Origin: Lachnospiraceae bacterium UBA2868
Lineage (GTDB): Bacteria; Bacillota_A; Clostridia; Lachnospirales; Lachnospiraceae
Length of the DNA stretch: 9,415 bases
NCBI GenBank assembly: GCA_002350465.1
Contig: DEEW01000098.1
Location: 3,081-12,495, forward strand
Direction: 5' to 3'
In this document: piece after piece, positions 1 to 6,365 of the stretch
Layout: every line of letters starts with the position of its first letter
Numbering within the stretch: the first letter of the stretch is position 1
The notes under the pieces: generated by a model
What the model was told of the DNA's origin: nothing
The model's input: the letters and a program-made list of their open reading frames with translations, nothing else
The model's database searches: none
Translations under genes and position numbers: made by a program

Positions 1-1481
1 CGGGGCGCTTATCCCTGTTCATTGAGACAGATCCTCAGATCTCACACGGCCAGACCCGGATTATGTGCGAAAAACTTGAGGAGCGGCTTTCGGAAATAGA
101 TTCCCGCTACGGCGAATCGGTCGAAAGCGGCCGTCTCCACCCAATGAAGCTGAATGTGCTGCAGCCTCAGACACATCAGTTGTATAGAGAAATCCTTGCT
201 TATCAGGCTCCCGAAGCTTATCAATCAGAGGAAAATCATGTGATTGACGGCCCCATAAAGGAAAAATTCTTCTTCGGTCTGATCGATAATGAGAAGCAGA
301 GCCGCATCGCTTACAGCGCCAGAAATTTTAAACAATCCGAGATAGGAAAGATGTTCCGTATGGCGGCAAGCGTTTCCGATGTGGTAAATCTATGTAACGG
401 TGAACCGGATTGTGAAACGCCCATTCATATTATAGACGCTGCTTACAATGCTCTTATGGATGGTAGAAACAAATATGCACCGGATCCGGGCATCCCATCT
501 TTTCGGGAAGCTGTCGCAAAAAAGTATTCCGATCAGTTCGGAGTCCCTTATGAGCCGGAAGACTGTCTGGCGACACTCGGAGGTTCTGAAGCAATGTGGC
601 TTGCCATGGCCACTCTTTTGAACCCGGGGGATGAAGTTATCATACCGGACCCGTCCTATCCGAACTATATACAACAGGCTGCTTCGCTTCAGGCTGTACC
701 CGTCCGCGTCCCGCTTCGTGAAGAAAATGCATTTCATCTGGATGCGCGAGATCTGGAAGAAGCCATAACCATGAAAACCCGGGCAATTGTATTGAATTAT
801 CCTACGAATCCTACAGGTACGGTACTCCAAAAAGAGGAAGCAGAAAAGCTGGCGAGGATCGTTCTGAAATATGATCTGTTTGTCATCACGGATGAAGTTT
901 ATGAGATCCTGACCTTTGATGAAAGACCGTATTTTAGCATAGCACAGGTTCCCGGGATGGAAGACCACGTCATTATCGTTAACAGTCTTTCAAAGACATA
1001 TGCAATGACCGGGTGGCGGATCGGTTATGCCGTCTGTAAAGAGAGAGACATTATACAAAGCATGGCCATGATCCAGCAGACGGTTGCTTCTGTACCACCC
1101 ACATTCATTATGCATGCCGGTGCTGCGGCCCTTAACGGTTCGCCGGGTCATATAGAAAAGATGAGACTGGAATATGAGAAAAAACGCGATATACTTTATG
1201 AGGGTCTTTGCGACATTCCGGGCATAAAACCTATCAAACCCGAAGGGTCCCTCTGCATTTTTATCAACATAAAAGGGATCACGGATCGTTATAAAATATC
1301 GTCCGACGATTTCTCCATCCGGCTTCTTAAGGAAGCAAAGGTAATGAGCATTCCCGGAACGGCTTTCGGTCCTATGGGAGAAGGATATCTGAGACTGTGT
1401 TTTGCAAATTCGGAAAATATTATTCGGGAAGGAATCCGCAGGATGAAAGCCTTTACGATAAAGGAATTTCCGTCAGAATGA
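1..1481 (+). CDS. GH3-like / class I-II aminotransferase fusion (5' partial)
   Basis: The frame is open from the left edge (first whole codon at 3), so the N-terminus is missing. Counting from that codon, 492 residues are visible. Residues ~100-492 are a complete fold-type I PLP aminotransferase: a GEPD start motif, NYPTNPTG at 265-272, the cofactor-binding Asp297 in TDEVYE, the Schiff-base Lys331 in SLSKTYAMTGWR, Arg339, and the substrate-carboxylate Arg464 in GYLRLCF. The substrate is not predictable. Residues 1-92 do not belong to an aminotransferase. A LFIETD strand, a helix ending in DSRYGES, GRLHP at 43-47 and a QTHQLYREI segment resemble the C-terminal subdomain of GH3 acyl-adenylate amido synthetases, which join amino acids to carboxylic acids. 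The Met at 63 lies inside this region and has no ribosome binding site, so it is probably not the start. The stop overlaps the next start as ATGA. The aminotransferase call is firm; the GH3 call is from pattern recognition. Confidence 0.9.
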   Translation, partial: GRLSLFIETDPQISHGQTRIMCEKLEERLSEIDSRYGESVESGRLHPMKLNVLQPQTHQLYREILAYQAPEAYQSEENHVIDGPIKEKFFFGLIDNEKQSRIAYSARNFKQSEIGKMFRMAASVSDVVNLCNGEPDCETPIHIIDAAYNALMDGRNKYAPDPGIPSFREAVAKKYSDQFGVPYEPEDCLATLGGSEAMWLAMATLLNPGDEVIIPDPSYPNYIQQAASLQAVPVRVPLREENAFHLDARDLEEAITMKTRAIVLNYPTNPTGTVLQKEEAEKLARIVLKYDLFVITDEVYEILTFDERPYFSIAQVPGMEDHVIIVNSLSKTYAMTGWRIGYAVCKERDIIQSMAMIQQTVASVPPTFIMHAGAAALNGSPGHIEKMRLEYEKKRDILYEGLCDIPGIKPIKPEGSLCIFINIKGITDRYKISSDDFSIRLLKEAKVMSIPGTAFGPMGEGYLRLCFANSENIIREGIRRMKAFTIKEFPSE

Positions 1482-3253
1482 ATAAACGCAGATATCAGCT
1501 GATTACAGATAAGTTCCGGGAATTCTTTTTTCCGACGCTGTCTATTTCCATGGCAAACAACATGGCTACTTTCGTGGACGCCCTGCTGGTAAGCACTTTT
1601 CTCGGGGTGAGGCGGCTTCCAGCGGTTCAACTGTGCTTTCCCATCGTGGCTTTTACAAGCCTCTTTCACGGAATGTTTGGAATCGGAGGAAGCCTGATTG
1701 CAGCCAATGCCCAGGCAGACCGCGATAGAATCAGAGCCTGCAGGATCTTTTCCGTCTCTGTCACTTCCTCTGCCGTAGTCGGAATACTTGTCGCAATCTT
1801 TGGAACATTATTCCGGCATCAGATTGTCTCTGTACTTTGCAGTAATCTTAATCTACAGGCAGATGTTTTAGAATACTATTCTGTGCTTGTTCTTGGCTTC
1901 CCATTAATGTGCCTGCTGATGAGCCTTTCTTTTTTTGTCAAGGCAGATGGCTGTGCAGAGATGGCATCTCATTCGATTCTGATCTCTAACGGAGTTAACC
2001 TGCTTATGGACTTCGTCCTGATGAAGGGGCTTGGAACAGGGCTTATAGGTGCAGCACTTGCCACCATCATCGGGTATATCTGCGGTTTGTTATTCCTTAC
2101 AATCCGTTATGGACATTATCCCAAAAGACAGTTTAAGCTTATAACGCCGATTCCGAACGGGATGAAACTGTTTCTGGATGATATCCTTGCAATCTGCCAA
2201 AAGGGGATCCCTACTGCTTCTATCTGGCTGTATCTGATGATCAGCGTCCAGATCACCAACAACCTTGTTCTTTCCTATGGCGGTGCACTCGGAGTGCAGG
2301 CATACACCATATGCAGAAACAGCATGTCACTCGCCTATATCTTTTTCACCGGAACTGCCCAGACAATGTCTCCTATAGCAGGGATTTACGCTCATGAGGG
2401 GGATTACGACAGAACCCGCTTTGTTTTAAAACATTCTGTCAGAATTGTACTGGTAACAGCTCTGCTTATGGTCGGTGTTTTCTCTGCTTTTCCACGTTCC
2501 CTTTTATGGCTGTTCGGAGCGGCAGAATCACCGGATGCCGACTATTTTTGCAAGGCTATCCGTGTCTTTACGCCGATTTATCCGGGTCTGGCCTTTTCGT
2601 TCCTGATGAATTACTATTTTCAGGCCATCGAGCAAAAAAAACTGTCGGCTGCCGTAACAACCCTGGAGGGGTTCCTGTTGCCCGTCTCCCTGGCTTATCT
2701 ATTGATTCCCCGTTTCGGTATGAAGGGTGTCTGGTTTGCTTTGATCAGCGCGGAAAACATTACTGCCATTCTGATCATCATGCTTCTTTTATGGGATACA
2801 TACGGGAGAAAATCCGCAAAGAGAAGAAAATATCTGCTCCCACTAGACAATGAACTTGCGGGCTGTGAGTTCTCGGTCGAAACAGACCCTCAGGAAATAG
2901 TGCAGCTTTCAGAAAAAGCATCCCGATATATCGAGGAAAGAACCGATCACCGGACAGCGGTCATCACCTGTCTTGCGCTGGAGGAAATTCTGACCGGTAT
3001 CGCCCTTGCAAACAGCGATACAAAGGTTGCCATAGATGTGCTGCTGTGGGATACGGAAGATGAGATCATCATTTCCGTTAGAGATACGGGTATCGGATTT
3101 AACCCATTACTTCAGGATCCGGAACTTTCGTATTCATTCAGCAATGCAGAGGTTCTAAAAAGCATTGCTTCACAAATCAAATATGATCTTGTACTAGGCA
3201 TGAATGATACCAGAATCCACCTGAATCGGGTGAGGCACCAAGAAACTTCTTAA
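1478..3253 (+). CDS. MATE-family efflux transporter with C-terminal GHKL ATPase-like domain
   Basis: This is a 591-residue protein. Residues ~10-440 form a MATE multidrug/metabolite exporter of about twelve hydrophobic segments in two halves. The first half shows the usual FVDALLVSTFLGV and FPIVAF region near 32-60; the second starts near 240. MATE proteins usually end near 450. Here a basic linker (GRKSAKRRK, 443-451) leads to a soluble domain at 458-591 like the RsbW/SpoIIAB branch of GHKL ATPases: Glu503 at the N-box position and DTGIGF at 536-541. The N-box Asn is replaced by Gly507 and the glycine-rich lid reads FSNA near 554-557, so ATP binding is uncertain. The frame opens further upstream, but ATG 1478 is chosen because it overlaps the preceding stop (ATGA), begins just before the first membrane segment and has AAGGA at 1461-1465, though 12 bases away. 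Likely role: export of the product of the upstream enzyme. Confidence 0.92.
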   Translation: MNKRRYQLITDKFREFFFPTLSISMANNMATFVDALLVSTFLGVRRLPAVQLCFPIVAFTSLFHGMFGIGGSLIAANAQADRDRIRACRIFSVSVTSSAVVGILVAIFGTLFRHQIVSVLCSNLNLQADVLEYYSVLVLGFPLMCLLMSLSFFVKADGCAEMASHSILISNGVNLLMDFVLMKGLGTGLIGAALATIIGYICGLLFLTIRYGHYPKRQFKLITPIPNGMKLFLDDILAICQKGIPTASIWLYLMISVQITNNLVLSYGGALGVQAYTICRNSMSLAYIFFTGTAQTMSPIAGIYAHEGDYDRTRFVLKHSVRIVLVTALLMVGVFSAFPRSLLWLFGAAESPDADYFCKAIRVFTPIYPGLAFSFLMNYYFQAIEQKKLSAAVTTLEGFLLPVSLAYLLIPRFGMKGVWFALISAENITAILIIMLLLWDTYGRKSAKRRKYLLPLDNELAGCEFSVETDPQEIVQLSEKASRYIEERTDHRTAVITCLALEEILTGIALANSDTKVAIDVLLWDTEDEIIISVRDTGIGFNPLLQDPELSYSFSNAEVLKSIASQIKYDLVLGMNDTRIHLNRVRHQETS

Positions 3254-4416
3254 CAGTAGGGTCTGTCTATGTCGACCACTCCGAAATGTTTTCCCGGCAG
3301 GCTCTCTATTTTGGCACAGATGGTGTTGCGTATCTCCTCTTCGGACAGTTTACAGTCAAAAGGAGCCACAACATCGAATATCAGATTTGTATGGGATGGT
3401 CCCTTTACCATCCGAAAATCATGGATTGTAAAGCTCTCGTCCACACTTTTGGCAATAAGCATGCACAGTCGCTTCATCCTTTCCGTTGCCTCATCGTTGA
3501 CAACAACGGGATCCATATGGATAACACACGAGCATCCGAGGGTCGCGTTAATGCGACGCTCTATGTTATCTATAGTATCATGAACGTCAATGATATTACG
3601 GTTTGCCGGTACCTCCGCATGCAGCGAGATCATTGTTCTTCCCGGACCGTAGTCATGGATCACAAGGTCATGGATCCCTATAACATCATCATAAGACGTC
3701 ACAAACTTCTCGATGGCCTCAACATACTCTTTTGAGGGTTTGCTCCCGAGAAGCGGATCTATTGTATCCTTTGCCGCCGAAAAACCCGCATACAGTACAA
3801 ATGCCGACACAGCAAGTCCGCACCATCCGTCAATCATCAATCCGGTATAATGGCTGATTAGTGCGCATGCGAGAACAACAAGAGTCGCAATAGAGTCGGT
3901 AAACGAGTCAAGGGCAACTGCTTTCATGGCAGCGGATGATATCTTCTCCCCGGTCCCGTTGTTGTAGAAATACATGTAAAGCTTTACGATGATAGAAATC
4001 AGAAGTATCGCCGCAACTGCCGGCGTGAGCAGGACGTTCTCCGGGTGAATGATTTTTTCGACAGATGATTTTACAAGTTCGAATCCCATCAGAATAATGA
4101 GCATCGAAATGATCAGCCCGGTCACATATTCTATTCTTCCGTGTCCGAAAGGATGCTCGGGATCAGGCTTCTGGCCCGCCATCTTAAATCCGACCATAGT
4201 GACGATGGATGAGCCCGCATCGCTTAAATTGTTAAAAGCATCCGCTACTATGGCAACGGAACCGGAGATGTAACCCGCAACCAGTTTAATTGCAAACAGA
4301 AGAATATTAAAAAACACACCGGCCGCACCGCAAAGCACGCCGTATGCATGACGTACACGCGCATTCGATGTATTTGCATAATCCTTTATAAACATTTTGG
4401 CAAGAATTCCGATCAT
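3250..4416 (-). CDS. Cation diffusion facilitator, probable Mn(II)-type efflux protein
   Basis: This is a 388-residue CDF-family metal/proton antiporter of the cytoplasmic membrane. Residues ~25-215 form the transmembrane core. TM2 has NNLSD (Asn62, Asp66), followed by the family motif HPFGHGRIEY at 88-97; TM5 has DSFTD (Asp170, Asp174). Zn/Fe members such as YiiP use Asp/Asp in TM2 and His/Asp in TM5. The N-D-D-D set seen here is the one reported for manganese exporters of the MntE type, so Mn(II) is the likeliest cargo, by inference. The cytoplasmic ZT-dimer domain covers ~220-305 with His249, His254 and His266. A further ~80 residues (309-388) contain a second IHDFRMVKG segment echoing GIHDLVIHD, so the tail is longer than in ~300-residue CDFs. 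ATG 4416 is preferred over TTG 4428 because GGAGG lies five bases upstream of it. It follows the permease gene by 14 bases. Confidence 0.94.
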   Translation of the reverse strand: MIGILAKMFIKDYANTSNARVRHAYGVLCGAAGVFFNILLFAIKLVAGYISGSVAIVADAFNNLSDAGSSIVTMVGFKMAGQKPDPEHPFGHGRIEYVTGLIISMLIILMGFELVKSSVEKIIHPENVLLTPAVAAILLISIIVKLYMYFYNNGTGEKISSAAMKAVALDSFTDSIATLVVLACALISHYTGLMIDGWCGLAVSAFVLYAGFSAAKDTIDPLLGSKPSKEYVEAIEKFVTSYDDVIGIHDLVIHDYGPGRTMISLHAEVPANRNIIDVHDTIDNIERRINATLGCSCVIHMDPVVVNDEATERMKRLCMLIAKSVDESFTIHDFRMVKGPSHTNLIFDVVAPFDCKLSEEEIRNTICAKIESLPGKHFGVVDIDRPYC

Positions 4417-4421
4417 CAATG

Positions 4422-4426
4422 CCTCC
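4422..4426 (-). promoter_or_regulatory. Ribosome binding site of the CDF gene
   Basis: A perfect GGAGG on the minus strand, five bases before ATG 4416. It overlaps the possible upstream TTG start at 4428, which therefore cannot be served by it. It decides the start in favour of the ATG. It lies within the 14-base gap after the permease stop, so the CDF gene probably has no promoter of its own. Confidence 0.85.
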
Positions 4427-4430
4427 AACT

Positions 4431-5618
4431 CTAAATGTCTTTGTTTGTAAATCCCGTATCCGTCTCTTCGATTCCTTCCTGCTTCAGCTCCTCGCTTGTA
4501 AATATCCGCATTCTGCGAAAATCATTGAGCAGCATTCTCGTGCTGTATATGAAATTTGAGAAAAGACCTGCACGATACAGATTGTAAACGATCATTCCGA
4601 TCGGGACCGCAATGATAAGTCCCATTGCGCCTCCGACCCTGAAGCCCACATACAGCAGCACTATAGTCGGAATTGCAGGCATTCCCAGCGAATCCCCCAC
4701 AAGTTTGGGCTGAATGAGCTGGCGCACAAGCTGGGAGAGTCCCCATATAACCATCATCCCAATGGCAAACTTATAATCCCTTTGCACAAGGGCATAGGCC
4801 GCCCAGGGCCACATAACCGTACCCGTTCCGAAAAGCGGGAGAAAATCAAGAAATGCTATGAGCAGTGCAATAAGGAATGCATATTTTACCCTAAGTATCA
4901 GCAGTCCGATAAAAATAACTATATAGACCACACCCATGATCTTAAACTGTGCCTTAAAATATCCGCCGACCGCCGATTTCATCGTCTTCGTGACTATGTT
5001 GAACCGCTCTGTCAGATGCTCCGGCATTATCTTTGAAACAAACTTAGCGATCTGCTCACGCTCTGCTACAAACAGATAACTTGCAAGCACACACATCACG
5101 ATCCCCACAAGGAAAAGCGGTGCATTTTTGACACCGTTGCTTGCCGACTCGGCCACACGCTCTCCGATGGAAGATCCTACGGATGAAAGTGAATCATATA
5201 TATTATTTCCGAGATTATCGAAGAAATCCCTTGTTCCTTTTGGAAGCAGTGCAAATCTGTGGCCTATCTCGGCTGTAATTGCTCGTATCGAGGAATTAAC
5301 CTTAGCCCACATATCGGGTGCGCTTGAGAAAAATCCCACGATTTCGGTTACAAGCAGATATACGATCCCGTAGACAGCTGCCGCTACAGCAGCAAGCGTG
5401 AGTACTATAACGACTATCGAGCCTGCCTTACGCCGTATCTTCATTTTCCTCTCAAGAAACCTTACAAGCGGATTGGCAATAGCAGCGATAATCGCCGCCA
5501 CCACAAAAGGCCAGAAAAATGCAAGTGCCCGTGGCAGTACAAAAAGCACAAGACATACTATGATTATCGCAAACAGATAATTAAACAGTATCTTCAAGTA
5601 TTTGGTCGATGATTTCAT
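4431..5618 (-). CDS. AI-2E family / YtvI-like permease
   Basis: A 395-residue polytopic membrane protein of the AI-2E (PerM/YtvI) transporter family. Hydrophobic segments fall near 10-30, 32-50, 66-98, 166-186, 225-243, 247-275, 283-298 and 315-348. The central region 100-165 is a soluble, helical, extracytoplasmic-type stretch. Family signatures are DFLPLFGTG at 258-266 and RQLIQPKLVG at 299-308. Members have been linked to export of autoinducer-2, to Na+/H+ exchange, and (YtvI) to sporulation gene sets, so the substrate is open. The tail after 370 is acidic and soluble. ATG 5618 has an excellent GGAGG six bases upstream, which places the start inside ysxC with a 38-base overlap and suggests translational coupling. 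It sits between ysxC and the CDF gene in one operon. Confidence 0.92.
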   Translation of the reverse strand: MKSSTKYLKILFNYLFAIIIVCLVLFVLPRALAFFWPFVVAAIIAAIANPLVRFLERKMKIRRKAGSIVVIVLTLAAVAAAVYGIVYLLVTEIVGFFSSAPDMWAKVNSSIRAITAEIGHRFALLPKGTRDFFDNLGNNIYDSLSSVGSSIGERVAESASNGVKNAPLFLVGIVMCVLASYLFVAEREQIAKFVSKIMPEHLTERFNIVTKTMKSAVGGYFKAQFKIMGVVYIVIFIGLLILRVKYAFLIALLIAFLDFLPLFGTGTVMWPWAAYALVQRDYKFAIGMMVIWGLSQLVRQLIQPKLVGDSLGMPAIPTIVLLYVGFRVGGAMGLIIAVPIGMIVYNLYRAGLFSNFIYSTRMLLNDFRRMRIFTSEELKQEGIEETDTGFTNKDI

Positions 5619-6171
5619 ATATATCCTCCCTGCCCTGCTTGCTCGTTGCCGAAAAAGGAATTATGACCGCTTCCTTTGCCCCAAGTCCGCTTCGTATCGC
5701 AGCAACCTGCTTGCTTATCTGGCTTCTTTTAATCTTATCGAGCTTCGTGGCGATAATAACCGGCGTATACCCATTGGCTGTAACCCACTCATACATTATC
5801 TTATCGTTGTTTCCGGGGTCATGTCTTATATCCACAAGCAGGAACACACATTTTAACTGTTTTGAAGTGTGAAGATACTTCTCGATCATCTTCCCCCACT
5901 TTTCAACCTCAACCTTTGAAGCCTTGGCATAGCCGTATCCGGGCAGATCGACAAAGTAAATCTCTTCATTGATATTGTAGAAATTGATCGTCTGCGTCTT
6001 GCCGGGCTGCGCACTGGTCCTTGCATAGCTTTTGCGGTTCATGAGAGCATTGATAAGCGAAGACTTGCCCACATTCGACTTGCCGGCAAACGCAACCTCG
6101 GGCAGCTTATTTGCCGGAAGCTTGCTCGTAGGCCCGCACACAATCTCCAAATTAACATTTTTTATTACCAT
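5581..6171 (-). CDS. ysxC: Ribosome biogenesis GTP-binding protein YsxC/YihA (EngB)
   Basis: A 196-residue TrmE-Era-EngA-YihA-type GTPase of normal family length, needed for late assembly of the 50S ribosomal subunit in Bacillus subtilis. All nucleotide motifs are present: G1 GKSNVGKS at 30-37, the switch I region GKTQTINFY around 57-65, G3 DLPG at 75-78 followed by the family's YGYAK, G4 TKLD at 142-145 and G5 SAT at 174-176. It starts at ATG 6171 behind a modest GGGGAAG ribosome binding site. Its place downstream of clpX and lon matches the order in Firmicutes. The last 38 bases are shared with the start of the permease gene. The 194-base leader contains inverted repeats that could affect its expression (see the separate entries). 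Confidence 0.97.
   Translation of the reverse strand: MVIKNVNLEIVCGPTSKLPANKLPEVAFAGKSNVGKSSLINALMNRKSYARTSAQPGKTQTINFYNINEEIYFVDLPGYGYAKASKVEVEKWGKMIEKYLHTSKQLKCVFLLVDIRHDPGNNDKIMYEWVTANGYTPVIIATKLDKIKRSQISKQVAAIRSGLGAKEAVIIPFSATSKQGREDIYEIIDQILEDTV
5625..5629 (-). promoter_or_regulatory. Ribosome binding site of the AI-2E permease gene
   Basis: GGAGG on the minus strand, separated by six bases (ATATAT) from ATG 5618. It lies wholly within the 3' end of ysxC, which supports a genuine gene overlap rather than a downstream start. Confidence 0.85.
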
Positions 6172-6313
6172 AATTCTTCCCCGGCTCGGTCGAACGCTCG
6201 TGTATTTTGTTTTCGACCCCGTGACGCAGCAAAGTCTGTGGTTTCCTTAAAGGTTGAGCTAAAGCAGCCCGGGGATCGAAAAAAAATACAGACGTCGACC
6301 TCGCCGTAGCCAT
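6152..6313 (-). CDS. Doubtful 53-codon small frame in the lon-ysxC gap
   Basis: An ATG-to-TAA frame of 53 codons covers most of the gap between lon and ysxC and runs 20 bases into ysxC in another frame. The predicted peptide has an FFFDPRAALAQPL segment and a basic, hydrophilic rest; I recognise no family. There is no ribosome binding site before the ATG, which directly abuts the arm of the inverted repeat. It may be chance, a leader peptide for ysxC, or the reading frame of a multi-copy intergenic element. It is listed because it fills an otherwise unexplained stretch. Confidence 0.15.
   Translation of the reverse strand: MATARSTSVFFFDPRAALAQPLRKPQTLLRHGVENKIHERSTEPGKNYGNKKC
6178..6275 (-). 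promoter_or_regulatory. Possible structured ysxC leader that can mask its ribosome binding site
   Basis: On the minus strand, TCCCCGGGCT (6275-6266) is complementary, with one bulged G, to AGCCGGGGA (6186-6178), which includes most of the purine-rich ribosome binding site of ysxC. Between them lies a perfect 7-bp hairpin, GGTCGAA/TTCGACC (6188-6194 with 6212-6218, 17-base loop), starting 17 bases from the start codon. Together they could fold the leader so that the ribosome binding site is closed. This was judged by eye with no energy calculation. It matches no riboswitch class I know. Confidence 0.35.
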
Positions 6314-6356
6314 GTTCACGACAAAGTGTTATTGAGAAAATACCTTTGTTGTGAAC
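6314..6356. repeat. Inverted repeat (13-bp arms, 17-base loop) downstream of lon
   Basis: GTTCACGACAAAG (6314-6326) and CTTTGTTGTGAAC (6344-6356) pair at 12 of 13 positions. The odd pair is G-T on the plus strand, which becomes a C-A mismatch in a minus-strand transcript. It begins ten bases after the lon stop codon. No T-run follows directly in either direction; the nearest is eight Ts on the minus strand at 6286-6279, too far away. It could be an mRNA 3'-end or processing structure, a weak or factor-dependent terminator, or a protein-binding site. Confidence 0.6.
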
Positions 6357-6365
6357 TTATAAAAA

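Noticed and set aside
63..65. ATG at 63 as the start of the aminotransferase gene
   Set aside because: No ribosome binding site precedes it, the frame is open to the left edge, and the residues on both sides form one continuous GH3-like segment.
390..968. A 192-codon minus-strand open frame
   Set aside because: It lies antisense to the conserved aminotransferase core and encodes no recognisable domain, so it is a shadow frame.
1397..1477. Upstream ATG at 1397 as the MATE start
   Set aside because: It would overlap the aminotransferase by 85 bases and add 27 residues that do not look like a MATE N-terminus; ATG 1478 gives the usual ATGA coupling.
2506..2853. A 115-codon plus-strand frame inside the MATE gene
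   Set aside because: Out-of-frame overlap with clear transmembrane coding sequence and no family resemblance.
4417..4428. TTG at 4428 as the CDF start
   Set aside because: The GGAGG overlaps this codon and is correctly spaced only for ATG 4416.
6279..6326. Intrinsic terminator of lon
   Set aside because: The eight-T run on the minus strand lies about 27 bases past the hairpin, with no GC-rich stem directly before it.
6325..6356. A promoter for ysxC (TTCACA with ATAACA on the minus strand)
   Set aside because: Only weak matches to -35 and -10 consensus, overlapping the inverted repeat; not strong enough to annotate.
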